Of a DNA stretch of 64,000 nt, positions 25,424 to 33,700 are shown piece after piece. The translations under genes and the position numbers were made by a program. The stretch covers positions 758,128 through 822,127 of the forward strand of contig NZ_QJKB01000002.1 of assembly GCF_003201815.1 (NCBI RefSeq), written 5' to 3'. Every line of letters starts with the position of its first letter. The first letter of the stretch is position 1. The stretch is from Undibacterium pigrum. Its GTDB lineage: Bacteria > Pseudomonadota > Gammaproteobacteria > Burkholderiales > Burkholderiaceae_D. A model generated the notes under the pieces. The model saw only the letters and a list, made by a program, of their open reading frames with translations, searched no databases and was not told the origin of the DNA.

Positions 25424-28117
25424 ATGAAAGACGATAAAAAATTCCCGAGGCCAGTGTTTGTATTGTCATCCATTGCGCTGGCAGTGCTAGCGGTAGTGAA
25501 TCAGGCACAAGCGCAGGAAATACAAAGGGTAGAAGTCACTGGTTCATCCATCAAGCGCCTGGCGACGGAAGCATCTTTGCCAGTGACCATGGTCAGCGGT
25601 GAAGAACTGGAAAAACGTGGCATGACCACGCTGGCAGATCTGATGATGGCCTTGCCTGAATCAGCCTCGCTGGCACCATCGAATGCCGGGTCTGGTACCA
25701 ATATCAATTTGCGTGGCCTGGGTGTGAACCGCACTCTGGTGCTGCTGAATGGCCGTCGCCTTGCCAATGAAGCGATTGCTGATGGTTATGCCAATCTGGA
25801 TGTGATACCCATGAGTGCCATCGCCAGGGTAGAAATCCTGCGCGACGGTGCATCTTCCATCTATGGTTCTGATGCTATCGGTGGCGTAGTCAACTTCATC
25901 ACCAAGCGCACCGTGGTTGGCAATTCTGTTTCTGCCCAATATGTCAAACCGCAAAAAACTGGCGGTGGTGATGAACAAAGGGTAAGCGCAACCGTAGGCG
26001 TAGGTGATCTGGAAAAAGATGGCTGGAATCTCTACGGCACGATCGATGCACATCGCCGTAGCCGTTTGCTGGCATCTGACCGGGCTGAACTGAGTACCAC
26101 TGAAATGCTGACCAGCATAGGTCGTGCCCCGACTTTGGGTAGCGGCGGCTATGCCATGCCTGCCAACTTTACGACAGCCACCAACAAGACTGCTGCCAAC
26201 CCTTACTATGCTAGCAACTGCCAGGGGCCGTACAGCATACAGGGCGCAAAAAATACCTGCATACTGAATGCGGCTTATTACGGCACTGCGCTATATGGCA
26301 ATGAGCAAGTGACTTTCTATGCCAAGGCGACCAAGAAATTCAATGATGAGCATATCCTCAGCATTGATTACATGCGCGGCCAGGAACATATACTCGGCAC
26401 TAAAAATCCTACGACCAGTCTGGCAGCAAACAATGTGAATGCCTTGTTGCCATCGACCAGTAAATGGTATCCCGGTGGTACAGGTGGAGTGCCTGCCGTG
26501 GCTGGTTTGAAAGGCGAGCCATTGACCGTGACCTGGAGTGTTGCTGACCTGGCTGAGGCTGTCACCAAGGATGTGCAAGTCAATCAGCGCATCGCCATCA
26601 ATGATGAGGGGCGCTTTGGTAACTGGGATTACAAGGCTGGTTTTGTCTATGGCCACAGCCAGCGTGATAATTACTATGAGTCAGGTTATGTGGATGGCGC
26701 TGCCCTGCTGACTGGAATTGCCAACGGCACCTTGAATCCTTTTGGTTTGCAGGATGCAGCAGGCAAGGCTTACCTGGCAAGCATAGGTGTCGATGGTGCG
26801 CAAAATCGCCACTCTGTGAGTACCTTTACCGGCATTGATTTTACTGCCTCCACAGAACTCACCAAGCTTGCGGGCGGACCGCTGACGCTGGCATTGGGTG
26901 CAGACTTGCACAGAGATACTACTGAAGATACCAAGACCGCAATCACCTCGATAGTGACATATGCAGCTTCAGGTCCTTCACGTGGCCAGGGTGCACGTAA
27001 TGTGGCTGCACTGTATGCGGAAATGGAAATCCCTGTCACCAAGGACTTGAATTTCAACGTGGCTGTGCGTGACGATCATTTCAGTGATTTTGGTAATACC
27101 ATCAACCCCAAGGCCAGCTTCCGTTATCAACCGATGAAGTCTTTGATGTTCCGTGGTTCTGCCAACACCGGTTTCCGTGCACCTACCTTGTTTGATCGTT
27201 ACGGCTACCGTGTCGCAGGTGCCAATGCCACGACAGCCGCGAAATGGGATGATCCTGTGCAATGTCCTGGCGGTACGCCAGGTGTGGCAGGTACGGGCAA
27301 GGCTTTGCCAGGCCTGGTGGCTTCGGCAGTATGTAATGTTTCCCTGCCGCGTCAGACTGGCAGCAACCCGGATCTGGTGCCAGAAACTTCACGCGGCTTC
27401 ACACTGGGGATAGTGACGGAGCCTTTGCAAAACCTGACGGTGTCTGCAGATTACTGGCATATAGAAATGAAGGACATGCTGGCTAACCTGCCTGAGCAAG
27501 TCTACTTCCTGAACCCGACCAAATATGCCGATCTGTTCGTGCGCAATGCTGATGGTTCCCTGGCTTACATCAAAAATATCACGATGAATCTGGGTGGGCA
27601 AAAAGCTTCAGGTATTGATGTCTCGATGGCTTATGATATTCCCCGCACTTCCATAGGCAATTTCAAGTTCCAGCTGAATGGCACTTACCTGACGCAATTT
27701 GATAACCAACTGGAAAAAGACAGTGCTTATGTATCCAATGTAGGTCGCTTCGGTGTGGCCAGCAATGGTACGACCAGCAGCTTGCCCATCATTACCTTCC
27801 GCTGGAAACATACGCTGACCATGTCCTGGACCAAGGGTGACTGGAGTTCGCAACTGACGCAAAACTATAATACTGGTTACCACGATCAAAACCTGATCGC
27901 TGCCCAGTATTTCAGAGATATCGAGCCCTACCAGGTATGGAATTTGACAGCAAGTTACCGCGGCTTTAAAAACCTGACCCTGTCCGCCGGTATCACCAAT
28001 CTGCTGGATGCCAAACCACCGATTACCAATCACAGTGGTTACACCTACGGTTACCTGAGTAGTGCTGCCAGCCCCATAGGCCGCGCTTTCAATGCACGTC
28101 TGTCTTACAACTTCTGA
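25424..28117 (+). CDS. TonB-dependent outer-membrane receptor
   Basis: An 897-residue receptor with a Sec signal peptide ending in NQAQAQ (about residue 31). The plug domain covers about 45-165 (VEVTGSSIKRL..., LRGLGVNRTLVLLNGRR, VEILRDGASSIYGSDAIGGVVNFIT), followed by a large beta-barrel ending in the terminal aromatic ARLSYNF. A strong AGGAGG ribosome binding site precedes the start. It opens a run of pectinase genes and is likely to import oligogalacturonides or another pectin fragment across the outer membrane; that substrate is inferred from neighbours. The barrel type is related to the OMP receptors with 'LNGRR' plugs common in carbohydrate-utilising proteobacteria. The 252-base gap upstream shows no UxuR-type dyad. 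Confidence 0.9.
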   Translation: MKDDKKFPRPVFVLSSIALAVLAVVNQAQAQEIQRVEVTGSSIKRLATEASLPVTMVSGEELEKRGMTTLADLMMALPESASLAPSNAGSGTNINLRGLGVNRTLVLLNGRRLANEAIADGYANLDVIPMSAIARVEILRDGASSIYGSDAIGGVVNFITKRTVVGNSVSAQYVKPQKTGGGDEQRVSATVGVGDLEKDGWNLYGTIDAHRRSRLLASDRAELSTTEMLTSIGRAPTLGSGGYAMPANFTTATNKTAANPYYASNCQGPYSIQGAKNTCILNAAYYGTALYGNEQVTFYAKATKKFNDEHILSIDYMRGQEHILGTKNPTTSLAANNVNALLPSTSKWYPGGTGGVPAVAGLKGEPLTVTWSVADLAEAVTKDVQVNQRIAINDEGRFGNWDYKAGFVYGHSQRDNYYESGYVDGAALLTGIANGTLNPFGLQDAAGKAYLASIGVDGAQNRHSVSTFTGIDFTASTELTKLAGGPLTLALGADLHRDTTEDTKTAITSIVTYAASGPSRGQGARNVAALYAEMEIPVTKDLNFNVAVRDDHFSDFGNTINPKASFRYQPMKSLMFRGSANTGFRAPTLFDRYGYRVAGANATTAAKWDDPVQCPGGTPGVAGTGKALPGLVASAVCNVSLPRQTGSNPDLVPETSRGFTLGIVTEPLQNLTVSADYWHIEMKDMLANLPEQVYFLNPTKYADLFVRNADGSLAYIKNITMNLGGQKASGIDVSMAYDIPRTSIGNFKFQLNGTYLTQFDNQLEKDSAYVSNVGRFGVASNGTTSSLPIITFRWKHTLTMSWTKGDWSSQLTQNYNTGYHDQNLIAAQYFRDIEPYQVWNLTASYRGFKNLTLSAGITNLLDAKPPITNHSGYTYGYLSSAASPIGRAFNARLSYNF

Positions 28118-28123
28118 GGATAA

Positions 28124-28147
28124 ATCCCCCATGCCTGCATGGGGGAT
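28124..28147 (+). other. Hairpin between TonB receptor and GH28 genes
   Basis: ATCCCCCATG-CCTG-CATGGGGGAT is a perfect 10-bp stem placed directly after the receptor stop codon. It has no T-run, and the GGAG ribosome binding site of the next gene begins four bases later. It may stabilise the receptor message or modulate pectinase translation. Confidence 0.55.
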
Positions 28148-28155
28148 GTGGAGCC

Positions 28156-30069
28156 ATGATGCAAAACAGTAATCTGAAAAACGGTTTGAATTTAAGTATG
28201 AGCGTGAGTATGAAGCGCCGCAGTTTCCTGCAAGCGGCGTCTGCCGGTGGTTTATTGCTGGGTAGTGGCATGACAGCCAGTGCTATGGCTGCCGCTGCTG
28301 GCAAAAAAGATCCCTGGAAGCAGGCACAGGACATCATCAACCGTTTTGCCAAACCCATACAGTTCCGCAAGGAAGATTTCCTTATCACCAGTTTTGGTGC
28401 GGAAACCTGCCAGGTCGTGCCCACTGTGGCCTGGGTTTCCTTTGTTGAAAAAGCCAATCTGTCTACACCGGCCAAGGGTTCGAAAGACTGCTACCCCGCG
28501 ATTGCTGACGCTATCGCGGCATGCCATAAGGCAGGTGGTGGTAGGGTTGTGATCCCGGCGGGTAACTGGTATTGCGCAGGGCCTATCGTATTGCTATCGA
28601 ATGTCAATGTACATTTGCAGGCCGGTGCGCATGTCTACTTCAGCAATGACCCGGCTGACTACGCAAAATACGGTAAATTCAATTGCGGCAAGAATGGTAA
28701 TTTATCGATGACGCGCTGGGAAGGTAATGACTGCCTGAACTTTTCGTCCATGGTCTATGCGTTTGGACAAAACAATATCGCCCTGACTGGCGAAGACTGG
28801 ACTGCCATACTCGACGGCCAGGCTGGTGTCGATTTCCCGGATAACCCGTATTGCTGGTGGTCCTGGAAAGGCAGGGAAAAACCAAATACCAGCGGCGACA
28901 TCGCCGCAGGCAATAGTGGCAACTATGTCAAACATGTCAAAGGCGAGACTGAAGTTTCTCTGAACCCGCTGAACCCGACTTCTTTGCAGGAAGTTGCACC
29001 ACATCTGAGTGCACAAGAAGCCAGTTTCATCCAGGGTGAGGGCGACAAATGGCGTCGTGATTCCAATTACCTGCGTGCACTGGCAGAAGCCCGTGTACCT
29101 GCAGAAAAACGTGTTTTCGGTATGGGGCATTTCTTGCGGCCACATATGGTGCAATTCATCAGTTGCACGAATGTGCTGTTCCAGGGCTATCAGGTGACCA
29201 ATACGCCATTCTGGCAACATAATCCTGTGAATTGCCGCAACGTGCATGTGAAGAATATCTATGCCAATAGCATAGGCCCGAACAGCGATGGTTTTGATCC
29301 TGAATCCTGCGACCATGTATTGATAGAAGACTCTACATTCGATACCGGTGACGATTGCATTGCAGTTGATTCTGGCAAGGGGCCGGACATACAGTATGGT
29401 CCTTCACAAAATATCGTGATCCAGAATTGTAAGATGCATAGCGGCCACGGTGCCATGACTTTTGGCAGCATCATGTCTGGCGGTATACAAAATGTGTTTG
29501 CGCAAAACCTGGTATTTGAAAACAGCCACTGGAAAACTGATCCGCTGAATATTGCGATCAGGCTGAAATCAAATATGAGCCGCGGCGGCTTCTTGCGCAA
29601 TCTGCATATACGCAATATCACGGTGCCCAATGGCATACGCACCACGCCTGCGTTTTATTCGACCTTGCCAGGCTCGGCCATCCCTACCAAATCAGTGGCG
29701 ACATCGGCTGGCGGCATCATCACCATTGATTGTGGTTATGACCCCATCAATGACAATGTACGTACACGTCCACCGGTGGTGTCCGATATCCATATCTCGA
29801 ATGTCAAAGTGGCCAATGTCGATACCAAGGATGGCAAGTTCTCTTGCTATCAGGCGATAGTCATACTTGGGCCAGTGGCAAGCGACTATAACGGTACGGC
29901 TAAACCGGCACCACATATTGTTCCTGTCACTAATGTCACTATTACTGATTGCGATTTGGGTACGCCTGCCAATGCAGCCAATCCTCTGTATCTGTACAAC
30001 GTCAAGGGCCTGACCCTGAAGAATGTCAGAATAGGTGACACTATCCATAACAAGACCTTGTCTGCCTAG
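28156..30069 (+). CDS. GH28 family polygalacturonase-like enzyme, Tat-exported (paralogue 1)
   Basis: A 637-residue secreted enzyme. A twin-arginine signal starts at MKRRSFLQAAS (residue 19 on), with an alternative start at that Met (28210); GGAG precedes tandem ATGs at 28156/28159. The right-handed beta-helix carries the GH28 signatures NSDGFDPESCDH, TGDDCIAVDSG, SGHGAMTFGS and AIRLKSN. It hydrolyses galacturonan-type chains in pectin. Two positions differ from the usual GH28 pattern and from paralogue 2: Asp instead of Lys in GDDCIA[IV]KSG, and Ile instead of Glu in GSEM. Specificity may therefore differ. At 637 residues it is longer than classical enzymes because of an N-terminal DPWKQAQDII domain also present in paralogue 2. 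Confidence 0.88.
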   Translation: MMQNSNLKNGLNLSMSVSMKRRSFLQAASAGGLLLGSGMTASAMAAAAGKKDPWKQAQDIINRFAKPIQFRKEDFLITSFGAETCQVVPTVAWVSFVEKANLSTPAKGSKDCYPAIADAIAACHKAGGGRVVIPAGNWYCAGPIVLLSNVNVHLQAGAHVYFSNDPADYAKYGKFNCGKNGNLSMTRWEGNDCLNFSSMVYAFGQNNIALTGEDWTAILDGQAGVDFPDNPYCWWSWKGREKPNTSGDIAAGNSGNYVKHVKGETEVSLNPLNPTSLQEVAPHLSAQEASFIQGEGDKWRRDSNYLRALAEARVPAEKRVFGMGHFLRPHMVQFISCTNVLFQGYQVTNTPFWQHNPVNCRNVHVKNIYANSIGPNSDGFDPESCDHVLIEDSTFDTGDDCIAVDSGKGPDIQYGPSQNIVIQNCKMHSGHGAMTFGSIMSGGIQNVFAQNLVFENSHWKTDPLNIAIRLKSNMSRGGFLRNLHIRNITVPNGIRTTPAFYSTLPGSAIPTKSVATSAGGIITIDCGYDPINDNVRTRPPVVSDIHISNVKVANVDTKDGKFSCYQAIVILGPVASDYNGTAKPAPHIVPVTNVTITDCDLGTPANAANPLYLYNVKGLTLKNVRIGDTIHNKTLSA

Positions 30070-30083
30070 ACTTTAGGAAAATC

Positions 30084-30111
30084 ACGGGGTCTGCTTGCAG
30101 GCCCCGTTTTT
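30084..30111 (+). terminator. Rho-independent terminator after GH28 paralogue 1
   Basis: ACGGGGTCTG-CTTG-CAGGCCCCGT is a 10-bp stem (one G-T pair) followed by TTTTT. It would end or reduce transcription before the esterase gene. Confidence 0.88.
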
Positions 30112-30134
30112 ATAGTAAAGATCAAGAGTATTCC

Positions 30135-30944
30135 ATGAAATCATTTCTCCGCTCTGTCGCCTTGACTGCGATCAGTGCCATGCTGGTTTGCGCTTGCAGC
30201 CAGCCCAGGCAAGCTGAATCCCAGTCTGGCAAGGCAGTCCGCATCATCCTGGTGGGTGACTCCACCATGGCCACAAAAAGCGGCTATGGTGATGCCCTGT
30301 GCCAGCGTTTCAAACCTGATGTGACTTGTCTGAATCTGGCCAAAGGCGGGCGCAGTTCTGGCAGTTATCGCGCAGAAGGTTCGTGGGAAGTGGTACAAAA
30401 ACTCATGGCCAGCAATGCTCAGTTCAGCCAGACACTGGTGCTGATACAGTTTGGGCATAATGACCAGCCCGGCAAGCTCGGGCGCTCGACGGATCTGGCG
30501 ACAGAATTCCCCGTCAATATGGCAGGCTATGTCGATGAATTGCAAGCTGCCGGTGCGCAGACAGTATTGCTGACACCCTTGACCAGGCGCAGTTTCAAAG
30601 GCACGCAACTGCAAAATGACTTGCGCCCCTGGGCAGATGCCAGCATCAAGGTGGCGACAGGCAAACATGTACCCTCCATCGATTTGAATGCCATCAGCTA
30701 TAAGGCCGTGCAAGCCATGGGCGAGGCCGAGGCTGATACCCTGGCAATGGCACCACCACCTTCTGCACAGCCAGCTACAGCAACTGATCTGGCCAACATA
30801 GAAAAAGCAGGCGCTGCAAAATCTGCTTTTGACCGTACCCATCTGGGTAATAAGGGTGCGACATATTTCTCTGGCATGGTCTTGAAAGAATTACTGCTGG
30901 TTGCGCCTGCCTTGCAATCGCATGTGAGTGCAGAGAGCAAATGA
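30135..30944 (+). CDS. Rhamnogalacturonan/pectin acetylesterase (SGNH, CE12-type)
   Basis: A 269-residue SGNH hydrolase. The four blocks are GDSTMA (Ser nucleophile), GGRSSGSY, FGHNDQP and the late DRTHLGNKGA with the catalytic Asp and His. The order and spacing fit the rhamnogalacturonan acetylesterase (CE12) group, which removes acetyl groups from pectin so that depolymerases can act. The N-terminus has a hydrophobic signal ending in MLVCACSQP, which may be a lipobox. The stop codon overlaps the start of the GH28-CE8 fusion gene (ATGA). Confidence 0.87.
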   Translation: MKSFLRSVALTAISAMLVCACSQPRQAESQSGKAVRIILVGDSTMATKSGYGDALCQRFKPDVTCLNLAKGGRSSGSYRAEGSWEVVQKLMASNAQFSQTLVLIQFGHNDQPGKLGRSTDLATEFPVNMAGYVDELQAAGAQTVLLTPLTRRSFKGTQLQNDLRPWADASIKVATGKHVPSIDLNAISYKAVQAMGEAEADTLAMAPPPSAQPATATDLANIEKAGAAKSAFDRTHLGNKGATYFSGMVLKELLLVAPALQSHVSAESK

Positions 30945-33649
30945 TGAGTCAGCACAAGTATCTCCCCGCAACTTGCGTTGCTGCTGTCATGACAGCTTTG
31001 TTATTTTCTGGCACTGCAAATGCGCAAGATAGTCGTCAGGTAAAAGAGCCACAGACGCCAGCTATTTGCATTGTCTTGGCCGCACAGATGGAGAGTGGCA
31101 AAGCGGGGGCTGAAAGCCGCGCACCAGATACCCAGCTTTTGCAGACCGCGATAGATGCCTGCCGACCCGGGCAGGCAGTACGCTTGCGCAGTCGCAATGG
31201 CAAGACTGCATTCGTATCCGGCGCTTTGCAATTGCGTAGCGGCGTTTCACTGTTGATTGATTCTGGTGTCACGCTGTATGCATCCACCCGTCCACTGGAC
31301 TATGACCGTGGTGCTGGCACTTGTGGCACAAATGATGACAAGGGTAAAGGCTGCAAGCCCTTCATCACCATTGACCATGCCAAAGGCAGCGGTATTTATG
31401 GCGAAGGCGTGATTGACGGACAGGGGGGAGAGCGTATCAGTGGTAAAGAAGAAAGCTGGTGGCAAATTGCCCGTAGAGCGCAGAGAGAAAACAATCGTCA
31501 GAATGTGCCAAGGCTGATAGAAATCACACAGTCGAATGACATCACCCTGCACAATATCACTTTGCGTAACTCCCCTAATTTCCATGTCACCCTCAACCAG
31601 GTAGATGGCTTTACTGCCTGGGGTGTGCGCATAGACACGCCTGCCAATGCCAGAAATACTGATGGCATAGACCCGATCTCATCGCGCAATATCACGATTG
31701 CCAATAGTTATATCCGCACCGGTGATGATAATGTCGCCATCAAGGCGGGCAATAATGGGCCTACAGAAAATATCACCATACGCAATAATCATTTCTATTC
31801 CGGTCATGGTATGTCCATAGGCAGTGAAACCAATGGTGGTGTCAGCAATGTGCTGATAGAAAATCTCAGCATGGATGGCACGACTTCAGGCCTGCGCATC
31901 AAGAGTGATATCTCACGCGGTGGCCTGGTGCAAAACATCAGCTATCGCAATGTATGCATACGCAATGTAAAAGCACCTATCGATTTTGATACGCATTATG
32001 GAAAAACAGCGACTGGCGATCTGATACCTCAGTACCGCAATATCAAGCTGGAACATGTGCAGTCACTGACACCTGGCAAGATCATATTGCGTGGCTACGA
32101 CGCTGCTCGCCCCATACAGTTCGCATTGCAAGACGTCAGTGTGGCAGATAAAAGTAGCAGCCAGTTTGAACATGTGCAATTGGCTGGAAGCGACAAAGTT
32201 ATCTTTGATAGCCTTGCAGCCAACCCCCAGCAATGCACGCAGGCATTTGCCGCCTATCCTGAACTGCAAACTGTTAGCAAACGTCCTCAACTTGATGCGC
32301 AGACAGCCAGAGACTTTGCTTATGCCGAGGTATTGAAATACGCAGGCTTGCCAGGCAAGGAACAGATATCACCATGGGATCCCAGGTCTGAACCCATCGC
32401 TGCTGATCCGCAATTGACGCCTGACTACATCGTCGATGCTAATGCTGTACCAGATGGTGTCAGGATATTCAGGCAAGTGCAGGCCGCTGTCAATCAGGCG
32501 ATTACCGATTTGGATAAAGGCAAGACCAGCAGGCAGCGTATCCATATCTTCATCAAACCAGGTACTTACCGTGAGCTGGTGTATGTGCCGGATACTACCG
32601 TTCCAATTACCCTGTATGGCAGCGACGCTGCAACTACCCGTATCACTGTCAATCTCGATGCTGCAACCACTGGTAGCAGCTACACTGCGCAATTTTCTGC
32701 ACAGTTTTCTGGCACACATCAAAGCATCAAGGCCATGCATGAAGGTTTGAAAGACAGGCCCACACTCGGTACTTTTGGCACTGCCGTATTGTGGGTTAAA
32801 AGCCCCGGCTTCCAGGCAAAAAACCTGACTATAGAAAATGCCTACAACAAGGATAAGGGTAATGCGCGGGCAGATTGCCAGCCAGGTAATTGTCCCGATG
32901 AAAATAGCATCTATGCGCGCAGCCAGATGGTGCATCACCAGGCTCTGGCCGTCATGCTGGATGGCGCAGACAAGTCGCATTTCGACGGCGTGCGCATGCT
33001 GGGTTTCCAGGATACCTTGTATATGAAGTCAGGCAAGGATGGCCAGACTGCCAGGCAGTTTTTCCAGCGCTCTTACATAGAAGGCGATGTGGATTTTATT
33101 TTTGGTGATGCCACGGCCTATTTCTTTGAGACGGAAATCAAAACCCTGGGTGAGCGCAACTCATCCTATGTAGGTGCGCCCAGCACCAATGTGAAATCAC
33201 GCTATGGTTTTGTCTTCGATCATTGCCGCTTTACTCACGATGGTAGCAGCCATGCCCTTGCAGGTAAATTCAGCCTGGCCCGCCAATGGTTTCATAATGA
33301 GCGCTGCACACCCTATGCACCCGTGCCTGTCCCTGGTTATGACTGCCAGATAGGTGAGGTGGATCAATTCAATTCACCCACTGGCACGATCAGGCGGCAG
33401 ACGCTGGAATCGGTAGGCAAGATGGTGGTCATGAATTCTGTGATAGGCGCGCATATCAATAAAAAGCAGCCGTGGTCAGACTGGAACAAGAAAGGCACCT
33501 TGCCTTATCGCCCTGCGCAATTTTCCAGTGATGATTACTGGGCAAATTTGCTCGCTGCCAAAATCGACCCGATCAAGCAAATGGGCTATGCCGGACCGTT
33601 TTCGCCGGTACGCATATTTCTGGCTGAATTTAATAATACTGAAGAGTGA
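30941..33649 (+). CDS. Bifunctional GH28 polygalacturonase - CE8 pectin methylesterase fusion
   Basis: A 902-residue secreted fusion with a Sec signal ending in SGTANAQ. Residues about 45-430 are a GH28 beta-helix: NTDGIDPISS, TGDDNVAIKAG, SGHGMSIGSETNGG and LRIKSD hold the three Asp, the His and the Arg/Lys pair. Residues about 480-900 are a CE8 pectin methylesterase: the acid/base Asp in GFQDTLYMKSG, the nucleophile Asp in DVDFIFGDATAYFF, and a later LARQW in place of the usual LGRPW, keeping Arg and Trp. One chain could thus demethylate pectin and cut the exposed galacturonan. The gene overlaps the acetylesterase stop codon, so three pectin-modifying activities are co-translated. Both active sites look intact. 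Confidence 0.9.
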   Translation: MMSQHKYLPATCVAAVMTALLFSGTANAQDSRQVKEPQTPAICIVLAAQMESGKAGAESRAPDTQLLQTAIDACRPGQAVRLRSRNGKTAFVSGALQLRSGVSLLIDSGVTLYASTRPLDYDRGAGTCGTNDDKGKGCKPFITIDHAKGSGIYGEGVIDGQGGERISGKEESWWQIARRAQRENNRQNVPRLIEITQSNDITLHNITLRNSPNFHVTLNQVDGFTAWGVRIDTPANARNTDGIDPISSRNITIANSYIRTGDDNVAIKAGNNGPTENITIRNNHFYSGHGMSIGSETNGGVSNVLIENLSMDGTTSGLRIKSDISRGGLVQNISYRNVCIRNVKAPIDFDTHYGKTATGDLIPQYRNIKLEHVQSLTPGKIILRGYDAARPIQFALQDVSVADKSSSQFEHVQLAGSDKVIFDSLAANPQQCTQAFAAYPELQTVSKRPQLDAQTARDFAYAEVLKYAGLPGKEQISPWDPRSEPIAADPQLTPDYIVDANAVPDGVRIFRQVQAAVNQAITDLDKGKTSRQRIHIFIKPGTYRELVYVPDTTVPITLYGSDAATTRITVNLDAATTGSSYTAQFSAQFSGTHQSIKAMHEGLKDRPTLGTFGTAVLWVKSPGFQAKNLTIENAYNKDKGNARADCQPGNCPDENSIYARSQMVHHQALAVMLDGADKSHFDGVRMLGFQDTLYMKSGKDGQTARQFFQRSYIEGDVDFIFGDATAYFFETEIKTLGERNSSYVGAPSTNVKSRYGFVFDHCRFTHDGSSHALAGKFSLARQWFHNERCTPYAPVPVPGYDCQIGEVDQFNSPTGTIRRQTLESVGKMVVMNSVIGAHINKKQPWSDWNKKGTLPYRPAQFSSDDYWANLLAAKIDPIKQMGYAGPFSPVRIFLAEFNNTEE

Positions 33650-33700
33650 GTCCGTGACTGGTTTACACGCAGGCTCAGCAACAAGCACAAGAGAGACAAT

